DNA of 64,000 bases from Miscanthus floridulus (taxonomy: Eukaryota > Streptophyta > Magnoliopsida > Poales > Poaceae). Positions 11,348 to 20,481 of this stretch are shown here, piece after piece. Below the pieces are notes generated by a model. The model saw nothing but the letters and a program-made list of their open reading frames with translations. It did no database searches and was not told the origin of the DNA. The stretch is taken from contig NC_089591.1 in the NCBI RefSeq assembly GCF_019320115.1, positions 60,253,702 to 60,317,701 on the forward strand. The letters are read 5' to 3'. The position numbers and the translations under genes are program-made. Each line of letters starts with the position of its first letter. Positions within the stretch are counted from its first letter, which is position 1.

Positions 11348-12961
11348 ATGATCGGCAACATCGACAAAAGGGTAACGCGTTCCAAGTCTTATCATATTTC
11401 CCATTTTGCTCATTCTGCTTTCGTAGCTTCTTTTGAGCCTCGAGATATTGGACACACACTATCTAATGCCGATTGGGTTAATGCTATGCACGAGGAGTTA
11501 GAGAACTTTGAGCGGAACCAAGTGTGGGTTTTAGTTCCACCTCCACTAGAGTGCCACCCCATAGGTACAAAGTGGGTTTACAAGAACAAGCAGAGTGAGG
11601 ATGGGGTGGTGGTGAGAAACAAGGCGAGATTAGTGGCTCAAGGTTTTTGCCAAAAAGAGGGAATAGACTATGAAGAAACCTTTGCTCCTGTTGCCCGTCT
11701 AGAAGCCATTAGGATTCTTTTAGCATTTGCAGCTTCAAAAGGGTTCAAGCTGTATCAGATGGATGTAAAGAGTGCCTTCTTGAATGGGTACATAGAGGAA
11801 GAGGTTTATGTGAGGCAACCCCCTGGCTTTGAAAATCCAAAGTACCCCAACCATGTTTTTAAACTCTACAAAACCTTGTATGGTTTGAAACAAGCCCCGA
11901 GAGCCTGGTATGAGCGTTTAAAAGCTTTCTTGCTTGATAAGGGTTTTAGGATGGGTTCCGTAGATAAGACTTTGTTCCTCCTCAAGCAAGGCACAGATAT
12001 CATTTTGGTTCAGATATACGTGGATGATATAATCTTTGGTGGCTCTTCTCATGCTCTTGTTGCCAAGTTTTCAGATACTATGAGTAGGGAATTTGAGATG
12101 AGCATGATGGGTGAATTGACTTTCTTCCTCAGGCTGCAAATCAAGCAAACTCGTGAGGGGACGTTCGTGCACCAAGGCAAGTACACCAAGGACGTGCTCA
12201 AGAAATTTGATATGGGTGAGGCCAAGCCTCTTTCGACGCCCATGTCAACCACGACGGCCCTGGATGAGGACAAGGAGGGAGAAGTCGTGGACCAGAAGGA
12301 ATACCGAAGCATGATCGGGTCCCTGTTGTACCTAACGGCGACGAGACCGGACATCCAGTTCGCAGTCTGCTTGTGCGCGTGCTTTCAGTCTTCTCCGCGT
12401 ACGTCTCATCGTCAAGCCATCAAGCGGATCCTTAGGTACCTTTGTTTCACACCCGAGTTTGGTCTTTGGTTTTCAGCCTCCTCCTCTCTTTCTCTTTGCG
12501 GGTATTCTGATGCGGATTATGCTGGTTGTCGTGTTGAGAGGAAGTCCACTTCGGGGACTTGTCAGTTTCTTGGATCTTCTCTTGTGTCTTGGTCTTCTCG
12601 CAAGCAGTCTAGCGTCGCCCAATCCACCACAGAAGCAGAGTATGTTGCTGCTGTTGTTTGTTGTTCCTAGTTGCTTTGGATGATAGCTATTCTAAGAGAC
12701 TTTGAGTTAGAGTTTAGGCGAGTGCCTTTATTTTGTGACAGCACCAGTGCCATAAGTGTAGCCAAAAACCCAGTCCTTCACTCAAAGACAAAGCACATAG
12801 AAGTTCGCTTTCACTTCTTGCGTGACCACTATGAGAAAGGTGATATCGATCTGCACCACATTGATACCCAAAACCAGCTCGTAGATATCTTCACCAAACC
12901 ACTTGACCAAGCCCAGTTTGCTCGCTTGCGAGGGGAGCTTGGAGTTTGTTTCCCTTTTTAG
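11348..12961 (+). pseudogene. Copia reverse transcriptase and RNase H
   Basis: A 440-codon stretch holds the best-kept part of the element: [44 protein letters not shown], the catalytic YVDDIIFGG, and the RNase H blocks [16 protein letters not shown] and [11 protein letters not shown]. One stop at 12668 precedes the last 96 codons (LFCDSTSAISVAKNPVLHS, HIDTQNQLVDIFTKPL). Apart from that stop this region looks nearly intact. Confidence 0.92.
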
Positions 12962-14067
12962 AGGAGGGAAGCTTTGGTTGTTGTATTCTAGTTTTGCTTT
13001 TCTTTGTAGTTTAGCCTTTGTTTTTGTTTTTATATCATATTTGCATATCATATCATCATGTATCATATTGCATCCTGAGCTTCATCCTTATAGTAGCTAG
13101 ATTGACACTATGCTCTTGTTGGGGATGTTATGGATATACATGATGTGCTTTTGGCTTAGGCTCCTCTTGATCAATTGATGCATGTTATGAGCTAAGCTTG
13201 TTTTCCAAACTATGAACTTGATTAAAACTTATTGAAACATGAAATATGTTCACCACTACTTGTGGCACTAGCATGTGTAGAATGTGTCGAGATCTTTTTC
13301 TTGCTTCATATATATGCTTAGTTGCTACGGCTCATACCTTGAGTTACACACTTGCTTGAGAAACTAGAATTTGTGCTAAAACTTGAAAATCAAACTCTGT
13401 GATTTGAAAAGATCGAGATGGGTCTGTACTATCCTATGTCAGAGTATCGAGACAGCTCCAAATTGCACTTATTGGTGAACTTGAGCTCTGTAATGGATAC
13501 TGAGATCATTGTCTTAAGCTTCTGATTGCCTTTGGCATAGGCTTGACATGGTCGCTAAGTCAGGTTTTGATGGCACAGATAACCTCCCGCACACACTTGT
13601 CTGACAAACTTTGGTAATACGCTGCATAACTCCGATAAATTTTAATTGGTGTCTAAAATTTGATCAAACCACAAGTTTGTCTCATGACATGATGTGTGAA
13701 CTTTGTTTGGGGTAGTTCACTTTGCATACATGTGTAGCACAAGGTCGATCTCTTGTCTATTTTTGCTATGTGCTCTTTTGGTGGTGAACCCTCTTTTAAA
13801 ATTGCTCAAACTTGATCAAACTTGCTTAAATGCCATATTTCGTTTCATTTGGTCACCTTGAGCATTTGCAAGCACTTGTATGTGTTGCTATATACATGAC
13901 AGCATCCACTAGAGCATTCTTTCAATCTACTTGCTATAATCTTGAAGCTTCTGCATTCGCGCATTTCTGCATTCCTAGCTTGTTTTGAGGGGGAGTTGTA
14001 ATTCTTGGGCTCTAGCTTGATAAGTGCATATGTCAACAAGGGGGAGAAGTTTCCACACTCACAATGT

Positions 14068-14147
14068 CACCTAAAGTTAAGAGATATGCATTCATTTGAG
14101 AGAGATTCACCTAAAGTTGAGAGATGTGCATTCATTTGAGAGAGATT
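14068..14147. repeat. Two 40-bp tandem units
   Basis: The unit starting CACCTAAAGTTAAGAGATAT is repeated at 14108 with two or three changes. It lies in the copia spacer between purine boxes. Confidence 0.85.
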
Positions 14148-14168
14148 GCACTTGTTCAGGGGGAGTTA

Positions 14169-14294
14169 CATTTGAGGTGTTTTGCTAGATGTGTTGAGCC
14201 TTTGCCTCTTCTGGAGGGTCTAGCAGTTTTGCATTTGAGGTGTTTTGCTAGATGTGTTGAGCCTTTGCCTCTTCTGGAGGGTCTAGCAGTTTTT
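14169..14294. repeat. Two 63-bp tandem units
   Basis: The unit beginning TTTGAGGTGTTTTGCTAGAT at 14171 recurs exactly at 14234. A third, diverged fragment (GCTAGTGGCGTTGAGCC) follows near 14310. The match is near-perfect, so the duplication is recent relative to the decay of the element. Confidence 0.9.
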
Positions 14295-14539
14295 TGGCTT
14301 TTCGAGCTTTGCTAGTGGCGTTGAGCCCGTTGCCTCTTCTTGAGGGCTAGTTTTGTTTTTACTTGGTTGCATCGAGCCGTTGCCCATGTCTTTGGGGACC
14401 AAGTTTTGCTCACTTTCAAATGACCCAGTTCTTGGCTTTTCTTTGGCTTTTGGTCATTTGGGTGAGTTCTTTCTTTTCTCTTCTTTTTCTTTTTCTTTTG
14501 CTCTAGCTGTTCGTGTATTGGTGTTGACAATGCACTCAT

Positions 14540-14550
14540 CAAGGGGGAGA
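14540..14550 (+). other. Polypurine tract before the copia 3' LTR
   Basis: CAAGGGGGAGA directly precedes the presumed LTR start TGCGAACATAAGG. Second-strand DNA synthesis starts at such a tract in LTR elements. Confidence 0.65.
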
Positions 14551-14551
14551 T

Positions 14552-16302
14552 TGCGAACATAAGGTTGACAAGTATCCTTGTGTGTTCATTTTGTGATGAG
14601 TAATTGTCAATGTAATCCACGAAGTGGGTTGAGTGGTGACTAACCTTACCATGGCGAAAGCTATGTGTGCGACATGTCTTTTGGCTTGTGTTGTGCAGGT
14701 GTGGAGCTCGGATGCGGTGGCCGACAGCGAGGTGAAGGTCAAGGAGGACGTGCCATGCCGACAGACCGGGAGCGGTGAAGGATGGACGTGAGGCTTGGAC
14801 CGAGGGACCCAGAGGCTGGGTGACTAGCCGCGGTGGCTGACACTTAGGACATCGACAAGTGCAAAAAGACATGGAGTGACGGTGTTGACCAGGTCAAGAC
14901 AGCGGACGCATGAGTTGAGCAAGGCTCAGGAGGACTTGGCAGGCCGGCCGGTCGAGGACAGTGGTGACACACGTCGGATGGCGGGGGACGCGTATGGAGT
15001 ACGCTACTCGCGGACGGTTTGATGGATTGGACCTCAAAACCATTGGATAGACGGTTTACAGGTTTGGGCCTCAAAACCCGAGCGGAGGTTCCGAGGAGGG
15101 ACGGACGGCATGTGGCGGCATCGGGGAGTTCGTGTCGAGGCGAAGCTACCGGTGAGAAGGCGCGGTGGTCGTCGGATCAAGATTACACCGGGTTGGATAA
15201 CAACGCCCTTGGGCTTAGCGGTTCAACTCATTTGTATCCAGGGGCAAAACTGGGAATGTGTAATAGCCCTGTTAAATAGGATGAGGGAGCCCCCATCTCC
15301 CTCACCTCCTCCAGTTTTCATTTTCTCCTTTAGGGTTTCTTCCTCTAGTTTGCTTCCATGTATGAGAGAGGTCCACAACTCAAATTGTGACTTGGTTTTG
15401 AAGGAATCGGTGGCCGTAACCACCGTATGCCCTCCGGGATTCATGATTTAGTTGTGTTCTTGAAGTGATTTTGGTGTTCTTCACGAGCACCTTTTGTCCC
15501 CTCTTGTTTTCCCTCTCGTTTCTTCGTTTTGGGATGGTTTTGGTTCGTTCTTGTTGCCTTGGATCGATTAATGACATGAGTAGAAGCTTTCCACCGAAGG
15601 AAATCCACTAATTCCTCACGAGATCGCAGATCCAGGCAATTTAAGTTCTTGACCTATTTTTTGAGGGATTCTTCGATTCCTTCGATTCACGGAGTTAGAG
15701 TTTGTTTCGGGCCATGATCCTTTAGAGGTTGCCTTTCTACTCGCTTGTGAACCCAAGTCATTTGGAGTTGATTTGATCAAGTTATGGCTTATTTGATTTT
15801 TCCCGAGAAACTGCTCGTTCATACCGGACGCGTCCGATATGATCTAGGACGTGTCCGATATTTCTCACTTTGGAGTTTTGAGCTGAAATTTGGTGGAGAC
15901 CTTCCCTTGGTGTCTAAAGAGCTATGGTTAAAATTTCATGATTTTTGGACACCATTTGACGGGGTTTTGGATTTTTCTCTTTTGGTCAGCTTGCTGCTGA
16001 AAATACCGGACGTGTCCGAGATCATACCGGACGTGTCCGAAAATACCGGACGTGTCCGATATTTGCAGGAGCAGTGCTGTTTTCTTTTGGGAGTTTGCTC
16101 GTTTGGGCTTCGATCTGTGTTCCGTTTGCTCTGTGGTGACCCGCTGTGTTCTGAGGGAGCATCCACCCTTCTCTAGGGTCATGGTCATCAAGTCTTTCGT
16201 GTATGCTTTTTGGGGATTGATGTTGGGACAGTGGTCGAAGATTTCGAAAGAAATTTGAGGCTCCCATTCATCCCCCCTCTGGTCGCCGTTTCCGGTCCTT
16301 CA
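14552..16302 (+). repeat. 3' LTR of the SIRE-type copia element
   Basis: It starts TGCGAACATAAGG after the polypurine tract and ends in a C-rich segment (CCCCCCTCTGGTCGCC...GGTCCTTCA), a terminus often seen in this lineage. About 1.75 kb. No 5' LTR is in the window for comparison, so both ends are inferred. ORFs within it are not genes. Confidence 0.6.
15825..16058. repeat. Five copies of an imperfect palindrome CGGACGYGTCCG
   Basis: CGGACGCGTCCG occurs at 15825-15836, AGGACGTGTCCG at 15846-15857 and CGGACGTGTCCG at 16007, 16028 and 16047. Each lies in a context close to ATACCGGACGTGTCCGA. They cluster in the LTR and could be protein-binding sites or hairpin units. Confidence 0.85.
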
Positions 16303-17393
16303 GTTGAAAAAGCAGCACGTTGTTGAATTAGAACTTAGCATAAACATGATTTTATCTTAGCCTAAACATGATCACTAACTCATCTTAATGTGGAAACTAA
16401 TCTTAAATACTAACCAGAGCATGTGGACGTCATCTATGTCGCGGGAGATGCGATGGAGGTCGTAAGTGTAGCAGATGATTTGAGTTCACCACCGGAAGAC
16501 TTGAATGTCCTCTGTTGGTGAAGAACGTGAGGAGGCATGTAGCGGTGGCCTTCTGGACGTCGCCGAGATGTACTTGGACGAGATGGACGTGGGAGACAAC
16601 CTTCCTAGACCCTCCAGCGCCTAATTAACTAGTCGTGTGATTTGTTTCACGTGGATGGAGCCACCAGAGGTGTCTCCTTTTATTTATAGATGCGCTGTGG
16701 GTCAGGGGGCTGAACCCTAGAATATCTAAGAGTTATCGTCGATCACAACAGATCTTATTTAGTTAAAAATAAATGACAGATTGGCAAAAAAAAAAAAAAC
16801 TTAATGCTTCATTAATCTCATAATTAAGTTCAAGATTAGCCGAACCGATCACATTCCAACACACGTGAGCCCCTGGCTGGTGCTGTTGCTCCATCGAGCA
16901 CTCATCAGTCGCCTTTCCCCCCTGTAATCCACTGCTCTTGCTCTGTGCCGGCCGCCATGATGTTTCTTCATCAGCTCGGTCTAAGACGACCATGAAGCTG
17001 AGAGTAAAGAAACCCAAGAAAGGTCTCTCTCTCACGCCTGCCAGCTTTTGCGTTGCACTAGTGAGTGCTTTCACGGTGGCCGTTAAGTCCGACAGCCATC
17101 CCCGTGCCCTGTGGCACGCTTGTGGCTGAATCGTCGTGGCGTTTCTTGGGCTGGGGAATCCAAAGGTGCAAGGAATCCCAAGCGACTTGGTCCCTTGGAG
17201 ACGTGCTGGTACTGCTGCCTTTTGTTGCCTTTGTAAAAGTTTCAGACGCTGCTGCGCTTTGCCTAGTGGCCGGTCGGGTTTTAACTAACAGTAACAACAG
17301 CTGTTCACTGCTCTTGCTTACTGCATTCACCTTGTTTACTTGCCAAATGCCAACCATTGGCAATCGCTGCTAATCTGCTATGCTGTGTTGCAG
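16303..17393. other. Intergenic DNA, no gene recognised
   Basis: Contains a 13-base A run near 16787 and mixed-composition sequence. No ORF here shows a recognisable domain. The last 60 bases end in a pyrimidine-rich stretch and TGTGTTGCAG, a good 3' splice site for the expansin-like exon that follows. Confidence 0.6.
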
Positions 17394-17426
17394 GCCAACT
17401 CGGTGGAGTGGCTGGACATGAGGCAC

Positions 17427-17457
<31 letters not shown>

Positions 17458-17625
17458 GGGGGGGGCACGTGGTGCCTGGTGCAGGGCCCGCTCGTGGGGC
17501 CCTTCTCCGTGAGGCTCACCACGCTGTCCGCGTGGAAGACGCTCACGGCCCGCGATGTCATCCCCAGGAACTGGACGCCCAAGGCCACCTACACCTCGCG
17601 CCTCAACTTCGAGCCGTCTCTCTAG
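17394..17625 (+). pseudogene. Beta-expansin terminal exon remnant, broken by a GT/G tract
   Basis: After a splice acceptor (GTTGCAG) the exon reads SVEWLDMRHV, then a GT repeat and a G run, then LVGPFSVRLTTLS, TLTARDVIPRNWTPKATY and TSRLNFEPSL before TAG at 17623. This is the C-terminal (CBM63, group-1 pollen allergen-like) end of a wall-loosening beta-expansin of the EXPB3 type, as I recall the family. The tract sits where relatives have a WGA-x-W motif, and the parts on either side are in different frames. No exons for the double-psi beta-barrel domain are found upstream, so this is either a gene fragment or the end of a truncated gene. Confidence 0.7.
17426..17465. repeat. (GT)n followed by 25 G residues
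   Basis: GT repeats run to 17440, then 25 consecutive G from 17441 to 17465, flanked by CACGT on both sides. Such a run can form G-quadruplexes and its length is hard to sequence, so the frame across it is uncertain. Confidence 0.95.
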
Positions 17626-17839
17626 GGAGGAGCCGGACTGCCGAGGGAGCGAGGCGACCGGGGGGCCACGTTTTATCGGCCCCGGACTCTGCTTTGTGGG
17701 CCCGCAAAGGCTGGTGGCCCACTTGGCAGGCAGCCAGGTAGGAGGAATCCAAACTTTTGTTTTTTCCTGTATATGCAGGCAGCTTGGTTTTATATGATTT
17801 TATTTATGTCGTAGCGTAGCTAGTGTTAGGTGATTCACG

Positions 17840-17945
17840 ATCATTATAGGCTGTTAGCTTGGCTGAAAAGCCATGGCTGAAAGTATTCTTCGTTGATTGG
17901 TTATGAGAGAAAAAACACCGTTCGTTTATTGAAATAGCGGGGCTC
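17840..17945. mobile_element. Short grass repeat, GCTGAAAAGCC...CGTTCGTTT type (copy 1)
   Basis: Contains GGCTGAAAAGCCATGGCTGA, then GATTGGTTATGAGAGAAAAA and CACCGTTCGTTT. The same word order, sometimes inverted, occurs near 23.8, 25.3, 62.8 and 63.1 kb. I recognise it as a common non-autonomous grass repeat but cannot define exact ends. Confidence 0.6.
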
Positions 17946-19522
17946 GTAAGACCTGGTAAGAGCCATAAGGCATCGGACATGCGTGATGGCTGATGAGTTG
18001 AGTCCGCGAGCGGGCCCAGAGTGCCAGGTACTGGCAGCCGCCGTCTCCAAAGGAGAGAGCGTTTGCTGCTTGCTCGATCTCGGGCAGCTCCAGCCCTTGG
18101 AGGCTCGGAATCCGATGTGGAAGCTGGTTGGGCCGTGAGGGTTTTGGATCCCCTCGTGTCCTGGCGTCTGCTTCTGCTTCGCTCGTGTGTGGCTGTGTTT
18201 TTGGCGTCGACTGTCTTGTGTTTGCCCTGGTTGAATGCAGGGTTCGTGACAAAAAAAGTTGTCAGGATGTTATCTGTCCACAATGATGAATGCGTCTGGT
18301 GCTGAGAATGACCCTGTGCTTTCCATGTGAGAATGACCTTGTTGTCTTGTCGGTCAAAGACGGTTTCAACCATGTGTGCTATGCCTATGCGTGTCGCAAA
18401 TGCATGAAGCTGAAATGAGATGTACACTTCCGCTCTGAAAAGGAAAGGAAAAAGAGATACGTACACTCGTGGCAAAATATGTAGTACATATAAATAGAAA
18501 CTCATCCCAAAAACATACTTTGAACCCTTGAAAGATTTTAAAACTCAGCATACATATCCATAATGTGTTTAGAGATGCACCCTTTTTTTTAGCAAAAGTT
18601 GAGATGCAAACTCGTTTATGATTTTTATTTTAAAAAATGGCTTTGCTTCCTAACTTTTGCACAAGCTGCGTATATGGAAAAACTATGGATGTGTTGAGTT
18701 TTAAATTTTCTTCGAGAGATTGAAGTGATTTTTTGGATGAGTTTTCATATTTTCCACTATAGGGTATGATTTCCACGTACAACATATCTTTTCCGCCGCT
18801 GGTGGTGACTCTGCGCTGAGCAACTGGTCATGGGTGACTCAGCACAACGATGTGATATGACCAACGATAGTACTTGTTGTAGGACTCCGGACGGGCCGCT
18901 CCGCGTGCCCTGCCCGTCCGTGCCGTGGCTCGTTCCGCACGTCCCGCGCGCCTAGCACTCTGCCCGCCCGCGCCGTTGCTTGCTTCCGCACGCCGCGGCC
19001 GTCTCGCAGGGGTGCCTCCACTGCCGCGTCACGTAGCGCTAAAAACGCGTGATGCAAACATATATTTAAGGTGTTTTATGTGTTTAAGAAGTATGTTTCA
19101 ATTATTTCGTATGTATGTTCTAAAGATAGATTCGGTTGTTGCAGTGGCTATACATGTATGGTGCAAGAGTTTATTCAAAATGTTTCATCTTTTTTTAGAC
19201 GTGCGTTGCAAGTGTTGTAATTGAATATTGCATATGTTGCAAGTGTATGTTTCAAATGTTTCGTCAGTTTTTAGATGTATATTGCAATTGTTTAGTTGAG
19301 TGTTGTAAAAGTAGATTTAGATATAGGGTAGTCGAGCGAGGAAAAGAGAGCTAGCACGGGAGTTAGCGGCTGCATTCCACCAGAGAACACGTAGGGTCAC
19401 GTCCACGTCGTCGTACGTGGCTCTAGAGTGGTCCTCATTGCGTTGCTCCTGAATCGCCTACACCATCGCCAGGTTCGCGGACTACGTCGGGCTCAAACCG
19501 GCGCGGGCGAGGTAGCTTAGGT
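17946..19522. other. Intergenic DNA with TTGCAAGTGT-type repeats
   Basis: 18.88-19.03 kb is GC-rich with CCGCCCG-like runs. From about 19,040 to 19,330 variants of TTGCAAGTGT...TTTCAAATGTTT...TTTTTAGATGT recur, a pattern seen in dispersed grass repeats. Possible ORFs are low complexity and unsupported. Confidence 0.5.
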
Positions 19523-19772
19523 GGTGTTTAGTTGCTGTCTCATCGAATGTTTAGACACATGTATGAAGTATTAAATATAGACTAATTACGAAACTAATTG
19601 CACAGTTTGCAACTAATTTGCGAGACGAATCTTTTAGGCCTAATTAGTTCATGATCTGACAATACGGTGCCACAGTAAACATATGCTAATGACGGATTAG
19701 TTAGGCTTAAAAAATCGTCTCGTGGAGTACCGATAGATTATGTAATTTATTTTTTATTAGTATCCAAACACC
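19523..19772. mobile_element. Foldback MITE, GGTGTTTAG...CCAAACACC
   Basis: The terminal words GGTGTTTAG (19523) and CCAAACACC (ending 19772) are imperfect inverted repeats. Inner halves are also complementary in part: TTTGCGAGACGAATC on the left and AAATCGTCTCGTGGA on the right, GCCTAATTAG and TTAGTTAGGC. I recognise this as a widespread grass MITE class. The target duplication is not clear. Confidence 0.8.
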
Positions 19773-20481
19773 TCATATAACATTCTTCCGACACACCTCC
19801 TAAATTTTAGCGCTGAATCCAAGCTGTCACCTTAGTCGAGCGTGGACATGGGAGCTCCGTCTCGACTGACGCCGCATCTGGGGCGAGGATGAGCGTGGGC
19901 GTGGGTGCTACTCTTCTGGCACGGGCAGTGCATCGGGTGCAAGCGCTGGAGCCGTGTCCGAACAGATGCCGCGTTTGGACGTCCGAACACTAGTGCTGCC
20001 CACCCATGACCAATGGATCTCGTTTTTTTCAAATCAAATTCTCAAAAGTCGCTCGATTGTTTACCATTTGGTGTCCTGAAAAGTTAAAAATAGGTCGGTC
20101 CACAAGACCCGTGGCTGGGACAGTTTTCCTTTCTTCCTAGGACCTCACATGGCCTTCAGGCCCATGGCCATCGCCTTGAATGACATGTTGACCCCACAGT
20201 GCCAGCTCCGCGTCACGTTCTCCCCCTGCGAGGGCACGTTCATGCTCGTCGTCACCTCCGGATTCCCCGTAATAGACAAAATTCTCCCACCCCCTCCGCC
20301 GCTGCACGCCCACCCATAGCCGGTAGATACTTTCATCAAAGATAGCACACAGGATCGCGCCGCCCGCGTGAAAAGGAGGCGACGAATCCACCTACCCGCA
20401 TTCGGGCGCCACCCCGTGTGCCATCGCCGCTGCGTCCGCGAGCCACCGCCATTCGCGGGGCCAGAGGGAGGGAGGGGAGCA
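19773..20481. other. Upstream region and 5' UTR of the desaturase gene
   Basis: No separate gene is supported. The last 250 bases are GC-rich and probably include the promoter and 5' UTR of the plus-strand desaturase. No clear TATA box was found. Confidence 0.5.

Larger units (their letters stand above)
12962..14551 (+). other. Non-coding spacer between copia pol and 3' LTR
   Basis: No convincing ORF. The spacer is T-rich and has several polypurine boxes (GAGGGGGAG near 13987, AAGGGGGAGAAG near 14039, CAGGGGGAG near 14158) before the final one beside the LTR. SIRE elements often carry a long spacer or envelope-like ORF here; I see no envelope-like protein. Confidence 0.7.
9060..16302 (+). 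mobile_element. SIRE/Opie-type Ty1/copia retrotransposon, 5' part missing
   Basis: Order is gag, protease, integrase, reverse transcriptase, RNase H, which defines Ty1/copia. A 1.6-kb spacer with repeated GGGGGAG boxes and a long LTR follow, as in the SIRE (Maximus) lineage that includes maize Opie and Ji. The frame is the same from 9060 to 12961, broken only by stop codons. The element starts abruptly inside gag at the LTR of element A, so its 5' LTR and gag start are probably left of the window, split off by that insertion. Confidence 0.85.

Noticed and set aside
15825..16058. Possible CRISPR-like array from regularly repeated CGGACGTGTCCG
   Set aside because: Units are 12 bp with uneven spacing, in a plant LTR; no cas genes.
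15784..16176. 130-codon ORF in the copia LTR
   Set aside because: Lies across the palindrome cluster with repeated GRVRY words; LTR sequence, no domain.
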